Of a stretch of 64,000 nucleotides of DNA, positions 22,015-33,749 are shown in pieces. The position numbers and the translations under genes are program-made. The stretch is from the NCBI RefSeq assembly GCF_036785885.1, contig NC_092323.1, positions 19,848,501 to 19,912,500 on the forward strand. The letters run 5' to 3'. This stretch comes from Coffea arabica. Its lineage: Eukaryota > Streptophyta > Magnoliopsida > Gentianales > Rubiaceae. The notes under the pieces were generated by a model. The model ran no database searches. It was not told the DNA's origin and saw nothing but the letters and a program-made list of their open reading frames with translations. Every line of letters starts with the position of its first letter. Within the stretch, counting starts at the first letter, position 1.

Positions 22015-25000
22015 TGTAGACACCAAATTTTTATTAAATATTAATATTTTTTTGAATTTTTTCTATTTAATAATTTATTTATTTTCTTACATTTTTATGT
22101 GCATTTTTCTTATTTTTGCAGGTTTGTTTTAAAAAAATAAGAAAAATAAGAAAAAAAAAACCAGCTAAACCCATTTGACAAAAATCCCTTGGTTCCCTCC
22201 TTATTCTCGGGGACTGACTGAAGAAAAAACGGCAATTTGGGGCTCAAAAAAAAATGTACTCTATCGGCTCTGACACAGGGAGACCATCCCTTGGACAAGA
22301 AAGATACCAACTCCCCATCTTTTTCCCTCAATTTACTCTTCATTCGGCTCTCTGGAGGAGAACAGACAAGACCATCAGACAACGAAAGACTCCACTCAAA
22401 AAAAAAAAAAACTCGCTCGGCATTTTGGGTTTTGGCTTTCAACTCACAATTTTTATTGAACACCCACACACAAACAAAAAAAAAATACTCTCTCGGCATT
22501 TTGGCAAACAAAAGGGGAAACAAATTGTCAGACCATTGAGGCTTAGGAATCTGATCACAAACCTCAACTACCAGTGATTGCAATCTTCTTGAGGTTTTTT
22601 TTTTCTTTATTTTTTTAGTTTCGTTTTTCACATTTAATTCATATTTCGTTGCTTATTTCCCCCTGTTTTTGTTGCCTTGCATTGTTGTTGTTGTATTGTT
22701 AAAATTTGGGAAATGGCATGAACCAGATTTAGGAAAAGGAAATGTTTCTTATGTATGCATTTTAACCGTTTGAAGAAATGCCAAGATGGAAAATCGGATT
22801 AAAATGTTAATTTTGTACATGCATTGTTGTTAAAATGAATAATCATGACTAGTTACTGGTTTGGGGGGTTTGTTTAATTAAGTTTTGTGTCATTTTTGTA
22901 GTCTAAAAGGCAACAAAAGAAAAATGAATTTTAGGGGCTGTTTTGCTTTAATTTAGCCTTTTTATGTTGTTTTCTTGTCAAATCAAAATCATAGTTGTAT
23001 TGTAGGAATCATAAGGAGTGTTGTACTACAATTTTTATGATTTTTGGTGAAAGATATGGTGATTTGAAAAAAATAAAAACTGGGCTGTCTTTTGCTATTT
23101 TGGTCACTTTCGGATTTTTTTTTTTTGTAAAAACTAACACCGGAAATGGATTCTACGCGAAAAATCGAGTGAGGGAGTGTATTTTGATGAAATTCGGTGA
23201 CCAGAGAGGTCGCCGGCGACCACCGACGACGGCGATCCGGTGGCGGCGGCGCCACCGGCGACCACCATGGCCACCAGCTGAAGCTTCTTTAGCTGGCCGA
23301 AGAAGAAGAGAAGAAACGGAAGTAAAGGAGAAATAGAGAAGAAAAAAGAAAGAAAAGAAAAGAAGAAAAACAAAGGGGTTTTGGGCTAATGTTTTTTTTT
23401 CGGTGGGCTTGTGGCTGTGTTTTGTTTTATTTCTTTTGGGTTTCGGTTGGGCCGGAGGTTTAGAACCCATGCATTTCTGGGTCGGGTTTGAGTAATAAAA
23501 TGACGGGCTGGCCTGCTCGTTTCTCTGGATTTTTGGCTGGGCTTAGGTAGTTTTCGGCCCAAAGAAATAAATAATTGCCCATGGCCTGTTTTCTTAAGAA
23601 GATCTGATTACGATTTGCACTTTGGCCCCTGATCGTTGGAGTAGTTTCACTGTGGCCTAGAACATTTTAAATTTCTTTCACTTTGGTCCTTAATTAATTA
23701 CATTTTTGTCCCTAAATTTTATCTTTCATTTAATTTTGACCCCTAAACTTTGGAAAAATATAATTTTGTCCCCAAAAGTTTCTTCAATTTTTGCAATTCA
23801 GTCCCTGGTGAATTTTGACTCTCTTTTATTATGATTGTTTCTTTTCTTTAATAGTTAATTATATTACTTTTGAGTATATTTAACTTGTAATTTTTAGATG
23901 TTCTTAAATTTCTGTACCTTTGACATGTTAAGGTGAATTTAGTACTTTTATTGTTATTATTATTATTGTTTTTTTTCAATTAAATTGGTGCCATGATCCT
24001 TTTGTTCATTTTGAGTATAAATAGGGTAATTCGACTCCATTTAGTCACCACTTCAAAAGGGAGGTACCCCTATTATTATTTCAATATCAATTATGTGCTC
24101 TTATGTGTTCCTATGTGTTTACTTTTTTTTATATGCTTTATTTATTTGATTTAAATGTTCATTCAAATTTTCTTATATTTGTTTTAGTTAATTTTTTTTA
24201 TAATTATTTGAGAAGCATTTAAATACCTCAAAAATGTAATAGATAGGATAATTATATTTGTTTTATTATATTTTCCCCTTTTTAGATTGTAATTAGGTTC
24301 CCTGTTGTAATAGATAGGGTAGATAGGATTTTATTTATTTTCCCATTTTAGGTTGTAGTTAGTCTCCCCGATATAGTAGATAGATTGTGTGTTTATATGG
24401 TTTATGTGTTATATGCTTTATCCGTTTTTCTTAAGATTTTTGCATTTAGATATTATGTTTACGTGTTACGTGCTATGTGCTTTTATGTGTTTATTTGTTT
24501 TAATTTATGCCTCATCTGTTTTACTATGTATTATTAATGCATGGCGTCACCACACTAGTTCAACGCTAGTTGTGGCTTCTCCCTCCGCTTACTTGTTAGT
24601 CCAACGCTAGTAAGGTTTTTTTTGGAAATGGGTTAGTCCAATGCTATACCCTTATATCATTCGTGCGTTAGATTCATCCTTGTGTGATATTCATTACATT
24701 TTCAAGCATATTTTATATTTTTAGGATCTTTTCTCGTTTGCATAATATTGTCTATTATATTATCCTCAATCCTTTACCCTCTATATGTGTTAATCATATC
24801 ATTTAGAATTGCATTTCATTTAAACTAGATCATTTGCTTGTCTATGTTAGGAAAATTATTCTTTGAACATGGGAAATGGGTGATTATAACTTTTTAGTTT
24901 AAATACCCTATTAATCCCTATATAAGAAAATTATGTCACGAGTTTTTGTCTCCCACACCCCTTACATTGCATTCCCTTTTTCTTTGATCACTTATATCTA

Positions 25001-25609
25001 TGTATATAATTTAATTTCTTTTCTTTTCTTTTAATTTCATCATTCGCATACATGTGACACTTTCAAGGAATCATTTTGGCCTTCGCAATTAATGCGATTG
25101 GTTCAATTAAACCCTGGAATGAACATTTTGCCCTTTTCGATTTTTTTTATATTTGCATCCATGTAGGAAACATCCAAACATGATAAAATTAAGGGTTAGA
25201 TTAGGAAAATTTTGACTAAACCTCGCAACTAGCTTAGACTAGGTTGAAAGGGTGCCTTAGGTTTGAGTTGATCAAACTTTTGCCTTCCCTTTCTTCAATC
25301 GTGACTCCCGAATCCATTTTCTCTTGTTTTTTAAAGACCTGGAGTTGTCAAAAAGGGTTTTATCTTATTTTATTTTTATTTTTGTCAAAAAATATTTTCT
25401 TTGTGGTGATTTGGTACACCCAAACTCAATACCAAGTGGCGACTCCTATTTTTTCTTCAAAACTCTTTTAGACTAAATTTTGGACCCAAATTGTCGCATT
25501 TTTTTAAAGTCCCATTTTAGGTCCTTTTCACTTTTTTTTAAATGAAAATCATATCTTTTATAAATACCTTTTATTCTTATTTTTCCATTGCGAAAAACGG
25601 GACGCGGCA
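22015..25609 (+). repeat. Tat element 3' LTR
   Basis: This is a direct copy of 5906-9431, starting TGTAGACACC and ending CGGGACGCGGCA, followed by the target repeat TTAAG. It carries an additional 80-90 bp near 22408-22494, bounded by similar poly-A plus CTCGGCATTTTGG phrases, so one LTR gained or lost a segment between short repeats. The CpG-rich island recurs at about 23195-23285 and the TATA box at 24016-24023. By eye, the two LTRs differ by a few mismatches per hundred bases. Confidence 0.92.
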
Positions 25610-25709
25610 TTAAGTAGAGGAACTAAGGGAGGTCAGTGTAATTTTCAAAAATTGGGGGGAGCTGAGTGAAATTGTCAGAAATCTCAAGGGAGGTTTCTGA
25701 AATTATCCC
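25610..25709. mobile_element. Right end of the Mutator-like MITE split by the Tat element
   Basis: After the target repeat the sequence reads into CTCAAGGGAGGTTTCTGA and AATTATCCC, the right terminal repeat of the family at 33750-34684, 35409-36161 and 46729. The distance from the TTAAG to the terminus (100 bp) is close to that in the 35409-36161 copy (about 116 bp). Confidence 0.6.
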
Positions 25710-26013
25710 AAAGAAAATGAACATGGCAACAATCTTAGTTAAATTGGTTTTAAAAAATAAAAAAGGCAAGGGATGACAGTAGTTGTCGCCAGAAGAAGAA
25801 GAAGAGATGGAGTTGATTTTTTAAAGGAGAAAAATATTTCAATCCTTTTGGCCAAATTGAATCAAAAAAGGGAAGGAAAATTTAGCTAAAATGAGCAAAA
25901 TTTCTGTTGTAAAAAATGTAGGCAATACATGTATCAAAAAGATATGCTACTATAGTAACTTGGCTTTCTTCTTTTATACAAGGATACAAGGTAGACTAGT
26001 AAGGCTTGGCTAT
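25710..26013. other. Intergenic, no feature seen
   Basis: AT-rich sequence between the MITE end and the hAT target duplication. It includes an AGAAGAAGAAGAAG run near 25790. No gene or repeat boundary is supported. Confidence 0.4.
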
Positions 26014-26021
26014 GCTACGCA

Positions 26022-29000
26022 TAGGGGTGCAAACGAGCCGAGTCGAGTCGAGTTTTGAACTTATCGAATCGAGTTAAGGTTGTTTATATGCGAGCTCGAG
26101 TTCAAGCTCGAGCTCGTCGAGCTCGAAAAATCAAGCTCGAGCTCAGCTCGATGTAAGAAAAGGCAAACTCGAGATCGACTTGTTTATGGCTCGCGAGCTT
26201 AGCTCGAATTCTGGCTCGTGAATAGCTCGAGTTGCGCTCGATTTTCTAGCTCGCATGAAGCTCGAAGGCAGCTCGATTTCTAGCTCGTTAGGAGCTCGAG
26301 TTCGAGCTCGAAAATAGCTCGAAAATTTCTGGAAATTTAAGCACGAAACAGCACTAATACAATCATAATTTCCAAATGTCCACTAACACAAATTCTCCAA
26401 AATTATCCACTAATACAAATTAACAGTTTCTGCCATCATAAGAACAAAAGAACCACACTTTGAAACCTCTATCAAGCAATATAAAATTCAGCTAAACAAG
26501 CATTTCACTAATGCAAGAAGTTGTAGAAGAATTGGAATTGCATTCTGCCAGGAAAAGAACTTATACCTGCATAACAAGAATACGAGATAGTGAATAAATT
26601 ATTTGAATAGCAGGATGTGAAGACAAACGAAAATAGTTCTTTTTTTTTCACCTAAAGCAGCAAAGAAGCACATGGTAACTGGATTCCATTGTTTTTCCTA
26701 TTGTCCATTTTGCCGACTGCCCCACAAAAGCTCGAAAGCAATTAAAACAAAAAAGAAATACAACATTCCATCAAAATCTAAAGATATTCAAGACTGACAT
26801 GAATCTATTGCAAGCAATAGTTCAAAAAATAAAAATTTCTTATAAGATTAAAATACTTCAGTTTCACCACTCTCTTCAATATCACATGCTTAGTATACAA
26901 TGATGCTAGCATAGTTAAAAAACATGGCTTGAGGATGACAATACCGTGTCAAGAAACAAAGGCTCATCAGCTTCTAGAAAAATGTTGTTAGTGCTCCTAT
27001 AAAGTTCAAAGTCCCACTTTTCACCTCTTCCATAACGGCCACTAGTTATCCAATCAACAATGAGCAAGTTGGAGCTGGAGCTGGCACCAAAAAGCTGCTA
27101 TTACCAGTAGCTTTAAAACTCAGGAAAGATATTGTACAAGATAAGTAGGATACTAGATTATACTTCTTTTAGACAATTGCAACCTTTATGCTTTGAGTTT
27201 ATTAGTTAAACAGTAAAGCTGGAATTTTGGGACCTTGAAAAGCAAGCATTTTTGCATGTGACTGTCTTATGAAACATGATATATGGCCACAGAGAATGTA
27301 TGTATAACGCATGGCCTTAATATCACAACAAGGCCAAGGATAGATGTTAAACTATTTTTTTAGGCATTCAGAATACTATATGTTTGGGGATTCTACGTTT
27401 TTTGTCCGAAATGTGCTTGATGTCAATCAGCATCTGCAATTCCTCTCTGAACTATAGTGGCTCTGGATTCTGAAATTTAGAAAGCCTATCTTGTCTAACC
27501 TTTGATTACCAAAAAAAGTTTTACTTTAATCCAGGAGATACTGGTTTTAAGGTGATTTAGCTAGATTAGTTCTGAGCATATACTGCTTCTGGACAAAAAC
27601 TCAACCAGATTGAACCTTACTATGAAATTTTAGTTCTCCAAAATCAAAATGCGCAATTTTAGTTCCTAACAATGTCCAACATCCTGATACATAAATTACA
27701 GGGATTATATCAATACAGTAACATCTGAAAATTTTTATTAAATTGAAGATAAATCTGCAGCAATTGTGAAAGAAAGAAAAGATGGAGGAGAAAATTTTCA
27801 AGTATAAATGTCTGAAATAGAATTAACATACTAGAAGATTGGAAAACTGGAAAATTCAAATACAATATATCTTATTGTCTTTTCCTTGAGAAAGAAAGAC
27901 CAAAAAAAAAAAGAAGTCGAATAAAGGGATTTGAGTTTTCCAAATCATCCAGCACGAAAGACGAGCATTTTTCTGGAACATCTTCCATCCAAGGTAAAAT
28001 GGATTTGCAGGCCAACCAGGGGAAGCTAAGTCAAATGCCCCAAAGCATGTAAAATAATTCATTATTATAATCCAATCGGTTAGCCGCAGAGCATATAAAA
28101 TAATTCAGTATTACAATCCAATTAATTAGCAAGGATGTTGCTCCCCTTTTGACATGAATTTCAATTCAGTATTGTAATCCAATTAGTTATTGAACAAACA
28201 TAACTTAACCAATTAGCTCTTGTTTTTGTCGTAATCTCTTCCAAAATAGATGTCTGAAATAGAATTAACATTCTATAGCGAAACAAACACAATAAGTGGA
28301 CCCAATCTTATGGAATGATAACTGCACCGACACTCAATCTTAAGCAATTCAGTCTCGAATTTCATTTACCCCTTGTTATTACTACTTCAAAGCAGAGCAA
28401 AGTGGATCACCTTCCAGAATCCAAAGAAAAAGGAAAAGGAAAAGAAAAAAACCTCAGTACATACCTGCAAAATCTAGGGACAAAATCCAGTGGACTGATA
28501 TGAGGATGATGGTAAGGAGTGGTGGAGATGGGCTCAGCGGGTGGTACACTGGCGACGCTGGAAAAGCTTAGACAAAGCCCGGAGATGGCCTTCCAGATCC
28601 TCGTCCGTCAGTCGGCCTTCGTCAGTGGGTTGCGCACTCAGATTCTTGCGCGACTTGGAGGTTGCTGAAGTGGAGCTGGCGGAAGTGGTGGAGATGGAGC
28701 TACTGCACAGCGATGGCGGTGGCGGAAGTGGGAGGAAGTGGTGGAGATGGAGCTACTGCGCAGCGATGGCAGTGGCGGAAGTGGCGGAAGTGGGAGGAAA
28801 TGGCAGTAGCAGTAGCAGCAACGGCAGTGGCCGAAGTGGGAGGAAGTGGAAAGGGAGCTAGCAGCAGCAGCGATGGCAGTGGGAGTTTGGGACAGTCGGT
28901 CGGCGGAGAGGAGTTAACCTAATCGAAGGAAGGAGGAAAGTTTAGACTTTAGACTACTGTGGCCGAAATCGATTGTAGCTTAGACTCCAGTCAAGTGTGC

Positions 29001-29214
29001 AGAAAGTTGTAATTTTTAATTGATTCAGGGGTATTTTTATAATTTCACATTTACTCGAGCCAAACGAGCGGCTCGTCGAGCTATCGAGCCTAAGAAATGA
29101 AGGCTCGAGCTCGCCTCGTGTGTCTTGACGAACGGCTCGAGCTCGGTCAACACGAGCTCGAGCCGAGCTTTGACTCGAGCTGCTCGCGAGCAGCTCGAGT
29201 CGTGAGCAAGCCTA
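26022..29214. mobile_element. Non-autonomous hAT transposon with GAGCTCG subterminal repeats
   Basis: The element starts TAGGGGTGCAAACGA and ends TCGTGAGCAAGCCTA, imperfect terminal inverted repeats agreeing at about 11 of 15 positions. It is flanked by the perfect 8-bp duplication GCTACGCA (26014-26021 and 29215-29222), the hAT signature. Both ends are packed with AGCTCGAG-type motifs in both orientations (about 26035-26330 and 29055-29205), the sort of subterminal array that hAT transposases bind. No hAT transposase domain (such as the dimerisation region) is found in the 3.2 kb, so it depends on a transposase made elsewhere. The interior is partly unrelated sequence that may be captured DNA. 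Confidence 0.82.
28535..28870. repeat. GC-rich minisatellite and possible captured exon inside the hAT element
   Basis: From about 28660 to 28860 the phrase GGCGGAAGTGG(GAGGAAGTGG) with GTGGAGATGGAGCTACTG is repeated several times with variation. Adjacent at 28541-28660 the minus strand reads a plausible protein segment (KSRKNLSAQPTDEGRLTDED then LEGHLRALSKLFQRRQ) in far more GC-rich sequence than the surroundings. This could be an exon carried by the transposon. I do not recognise the protein, and the plus-strand Gly/Ser/Trp-rich frames here are by-products of the repeat. Confidence 0.35.
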
Positions 29215-29222
29215 GCTACGCA

Positions 29223-31890
29223 CAGCCAGGTCCCACCTTGAAGTGTTTAAGGGTAGCAAAATTTGAAGGAATGTTTCTGAATTGAGTGTCATGCGTAAAT
29301 GTATATGTGAAGTATGTATATTACTAAAATAGAGAGAAATTGGATTATTAGCATTTAAAATGAACTTACTTTACCACTTAATATATTATATGATTTTCTT
29401 GTGAATTTTAGTTGAATTCATTAATATTAATATTTAGCAGCATTTTAAAATATTTTAAAATATTTAGCATCATTTAAACTTGTATAAACCAACTAAAATT
29501 ACCGCCAAATATAATATGAACTTTTCCTATCAATTTTATTTTAATTCATCTATGAAGGCAATGAAACAGGAACAACAGTGCATGATCTATACACTGAACT
29601 TTTGAAATTTTGGTCTTGGACTTGCACATTACAGTTTGCTAGTATTGATTGACATAAAAATCTGTTATTACATCCTTTATCAGCTGAGTGAAGAATTTTA
29701 TTAACTTGTCTAATTGATTTTTTTCTTTGTTTTGACTATCAAAATTTAGCTGATAATGAAACAGACATTCAATTAGCTTAGCTATCCATCAAAGAAATTA
29801 GCAAGCATCTTCAACATGAAAATTTAAAAATGATCACAAAAATAGAAAAACAAATCTAAATAGACTAATCAATTTCAAAGTTCGTTGCCAGAGTTTACAA
29901 TGATAAGTCACACAGTATATACGATTCAATAGTAAGTAGCTACCAGTAGTTTACTTACGAAACTTGTAAATATCAAGTAAACTTAACCAGCATTTTATCA
30001 AACATTATGTAGGCTAGTTATGAGTAATGTGACTAACCTAAAGTAAAGTGCTGGACAAAGTAAAATCTTGAATGCTGAAGGCAATGCTGCAAAATCAAAA
30101 CACAAAACATGTAAAAGCATCTATATCTTACTACAATAAGATATAAATGCATAGAGATGGTGAAGAAAAAGCTAAGAAAAATTGTATTACCAAATGATGA
30201 GAAAGCAAGAAAGTGAAGGAAGCTTTCTTTCTACTATGTGGGGACGAGAAATAAAACAGAATAACAGTTGGTAGTGTATGTAGCAGTGTGTACTATACTA
30301 TTCAAGGTTTGTTTGTTGATAATAATTTCATCTAAAAAAGTAGTCTATGAAACTAAACTAATGTAGTACTTTGTATTTCAATCTAATGGTTATGAAAAGA
30401 TGAAGTACAACTGACAATTCATAAAAGGTTGACATTCTTGTGAAGGACAACCTAACTCTAAGGAAAAAAGTAATTGTCTAATCTAATTAGATAATTGTCA
30501 AAAAGTGGAGTAGGTGAAGAATGCTTGCATTATTTGACTTATTACAAGCAAAGGAGAGGAAAAACAGGAGAACCAAACAATCTGTAAGCTTCCTTGTTGA
30601 ATAATCTAATAATTCAACGGCTAAGAAAAACGTTTTTCTCTCCAAATTAGATAGAACTTATAATCAATAGCTTTATTGAATAATCTAATAATCTGATGGC
30701 AAAAAAATAATGACAAAAATAAATGCAAATCTAACGGCTACCATTAAAACAAAAAAAATAGAAGAGCATTTTAATGAAATATAATAAATATATATATTTC
30801 TCATGTAGACGTTAATGCATTCCTTTGATTAATAAAGGAAAAAATTTATAGTAATAAAAAGCAAATATTAACATATAAATGAAATAAAATAAATTTGATA
30901 ACAAAAATATATAATATCTTAAGTGGCAATGTCAGTTCATTTGTATAACCTTAAATGCTAATAGAAATATGAATAAACATAAGTCAAAAGTTACCAAATA
31001 TTTCAATATGAAAAAATTAAAATAAAATTGAAACAGAAAAATGCACGTTGCATTAAGTAGCGATAATAATCTTTTTCTTTATAATAAGATGGAATTAGTT
31101 TTAAATAATCTTTTGCATTAAATTAACAAAATAGCAAAAAATAAAAAATATTTTGTCAAATATAATTTTAAATGACAATTCACATTGAAATAAATATAAA
31201 TTCAAATAATAATGATAATGATAATAATATTGTAGTTCGATTACATTTGACCAAGACATAAGTTATTTTGTCAAATATAATTTCAAATGATAATGTAAAT
31301 AGTAATAAATGTAAATTCTAATTGAATTATATCTATCCAAAGTGTAAAGATTGAAATAATTCAACCTTATAAAGGAATGCCAAATCCAGTCCAATTTAGG
31401 TCATTGAGCAATGAAAATTGCTACAATAACTTTAGACATTCAGCAAATCCAAAGAGAAAGAAAAAATAAATAAAAGCTCAAAATTTACCTATAGTGCCAC
31501 GTGTCATTAAGGAAAGTTGTTACAGTAAATTTTAGATGACTTTTATGTCTCATGTTTAGGACTTGATTTGTACAATAATGTGTACAATTTTTGTGGAAAT
31601 TGTTTCCTGTGCAATAGTGAAGTTACATGTGATTTTGACTAATTGGACAGGAAAAGCACTTTATGATTGTGGGAAAAACTTACATGTGATCTTAAAAATT
31701 TTTATTTTACAACATAGTGTATGATATGGTCAACATTTGTGCAACTATATAAATATTTGGGATTGAGTTGGATTTGAATTGACTTTAATGTGTCATATTA
31801 CGGCTTATATAGTTGAGCTAAAATGAGTTTTTGAATAAGGCATTCAAATATTGTTTGTTCATGGTTCAGTGTTGAAACCTTTTATTTTAT
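29223..31890. other. Gene-free AT-rich stretch
   Basis: 2.7 kb of AT-rich DNA with no open frame of note, no domain and no clear transposon ends. Simple A/T runs dominate at 30700-31300. Confidence 0.5.
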
Positions 31891-32033
31891 GGATTAATCT
31901 TTCCTACACACATTGTCAACATTGAATAAATGACAACTATGCAAAATTTGAATTTGAAATTCAACTTTTGCATACATGTCATGAATCAAACGGTGATAGT
32001 GTATACACTGTCAATGTATGTAAAAATTTACTC
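31891..32033. mobile_element. Foldback MITE, copy 1
   Basis: This 143-bp palindromic unit has a left arm starting GGATTAATCTTTCCTACAC and a right arm that is a diverged inverted copy ending in TTTACTC. The arms share ATGCAAAATTTGAATTTG / CAAAAGTTGAATTTCAAATT-type sequence and GTGTATACACT. It is a close relative of copy 2 just downstream. No target duplication is clear. Confidence 0.6.
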
Positions 32034-32123
32034 TTATTTTATATATACAATATCCATTTTTTTAAGTAATGACTTGAAAGTTGGGAAAAGTGTCCAATTC
32101 AACGTGTTACAGTAAATAATATA

Positions 32124-32276
32124 GAGTAAATCTTTCCTACACTGACGGTGTATACACTATCATCGTTGGATTTATGACATGTGCGCAAAAGTTGAATTTC
32201 AAATTCAAATTTTACATAGTTGTCATTCATCCAATGCTAATAATGTATACACTATCAGTGTAGGAAAGATTAATCC
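32124..32276. mobile_element. Foldback MITE, copy 2
   Basis: A 153-bp unit starts GAGTAAATCTTTCCTACACTG and ends CAGTGTAGGAAAGATTAATC at 32275 (plus a final C). It is nearly a perfect inverted repeat of itself. Its last 19 bases are the exact reverse complement of the first 19 bases of copy 1, so the two copies together also look like one element with 19-bp terminal inverted repeats and a 90-bp spacer. Confidence 0.65.
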
Positions 32277-33740
32277 AATAATATAAGAGGGAAAAAATTC
32301 AAAGAACCTTCAATCTAGAAGCGGCTTTTATATTCTTCAAAACACATTTCTGCAGTTGTTTCCTTAAAAATCAGGTTGTCGATTTGTATTCCAATGTATT
32401 CCAGTATATATGGAGTAACATGACTGAGACATTCTTGTCAATTTTTTTTTTTAAATGTTACATATTTTTCATTTAAAATTTAGATCGTAAAAATATACTA
32501 TCTAATTCTCTCAAACTTAAAATTGTTTTCTTCCCTTATCTTATAATTAAGGCATTACTGTCACACCCAATTTTCTAAAGTCCGGATAGATATCTAGAAT
32601 TTTATATGTTTAAAAATAATATTGTAATTTTTGTAGATTTACAACTCTTAAAATCACAACGTGTGTAATATTACCAGATTCTTTTGTCAAAAGCCGGCTA
32701 TGCTGACATATATCCTACTTTAAGGAAGAGTCTTAAGTACATTACTTGTCTTTATTTTATTACTAATTTTCTTTTAGTTTAATTTACAGGAAAAGGAGTT
32801 TTCAATAGTTATAAATTTACTGGGAGGCTGCAATGGAGCTTCGAGAAACGCACAACTCTAAAGCATCTTGTCTTTGTTATGGAATGTATTTTTTTAACTC
32901 CTATCAACAACTACTCTTAGAGTATATTGCACACAGATATTATTGCAACGAAGGCTAAAGCTATAATTTGTGGTGATGACAAAATATGTAACATGTACCG
33001 TGTTTAGGGCCATATTTGCATACATTAATACATTCTATGAACATACACTCAATGAACTTAACATCATGTAACTTATACTCTATGAACTTGATATGATTGC
33101 CACACTTGATTATATTGTCTAGGGCCAAATTTACACAATTTTTTGTACTTGCATCTTATAAATTCTTATCTTTTATGATTTAAGCATGAGAAAATATCTT
33201 TTTTTTTTGGGGAAAACTAAAAGCAAAAGTTATTGATGTTCTTACATAAATCATTCGCTAGAAACTTGCTCGACAAGAACTTGCAAAATTTATCAGGTTT
33301 CAGAAATATATGCTTATCTGAGAGAATTCTTTTTTGTCTGTCGAAAACTCACTTGAAATTAGTAATGAATTGTCACAAATTTTAGACTAGGTAAGCATGA
33401 TTAACCATGTTAATGATTAAAGATATTATCAAAAAGTTGCACCTTTTTTTTTTTTTTTTGTTTTATAGCGAAAACAAAGAGTAGGTTAGCACCTAAAGAA
33501 ACAAGAAAGGTAAAAGTTAGAAGTTCCGAAAATATTTTGGATGCAACATATTGGATGACATGTTATAGTTAGATGAGATAAAGTTCACATCTCAATAAAA
33601 CTATATGCCAGAATCAGAATATTCACAAAGTTACAAAAGCTTCAAAGCGGAAAATTTAACATTACATGGTTTTATGAAGAAATGAAAAGAGACAAAACAT
33701 GCACCTTTGTTTTAAGGAAAAGTTTTTAACAAGGGAAGGG
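32277..33740. other. Gene-free AT-rich stretch
   Basis: 1.5 kb with no credible coding sequence. A TGTCACACCC sequence at about 32570 resembles an LTR start, but no matching end was found. A homopolymer T run sits near 33444-33460. Confidence 0.45.
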
Positions 33741-33749
33741 TATGATTTA

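Larger units (their letters stand above)
5906..25609 (+). mobile_element. Complete Tat/Ogre-lineage Ty3 LTR retrotransposon, 19.7 kb, coding-defective
   Basis: The element has two long direct LTRs (5906-9431 and 22015-25609), each TGTAGACACC...CA, and is flanked by the perfect 5-bp repeat TTAAG (5901-5905 and 25610-25614). Inside are a tRNA-Arg-type primer site, a separate ORF1, gag-protease, an apparent intron, RT, a degenerate and then an archaeal-type RNase H, integrase, a long 3' non-coding region and a polypurine tract. The extra ORF1, the duplicated RNase H and the giant size identify the Tat/Ogre lineage. In-frame stops occur in ORF1, gag-pro, RT, RNase H and integrase, so it could move only with proteins from another copy. 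It has inserted into a Mutator-like MITE. Confidence 0.92.

Noticed and set aside
28541-28922. Plus-strand Gly/Ser/Trp-rich frames in the hAT element
   Set aside because: They are readings of a minisatellite; overlapping frames are all open because of its GC-rich repeat composition.
32570-32600. TGTCACACCC as the start of an LTR
   Set aside because: No matching end, target duplication or partner copy was found.
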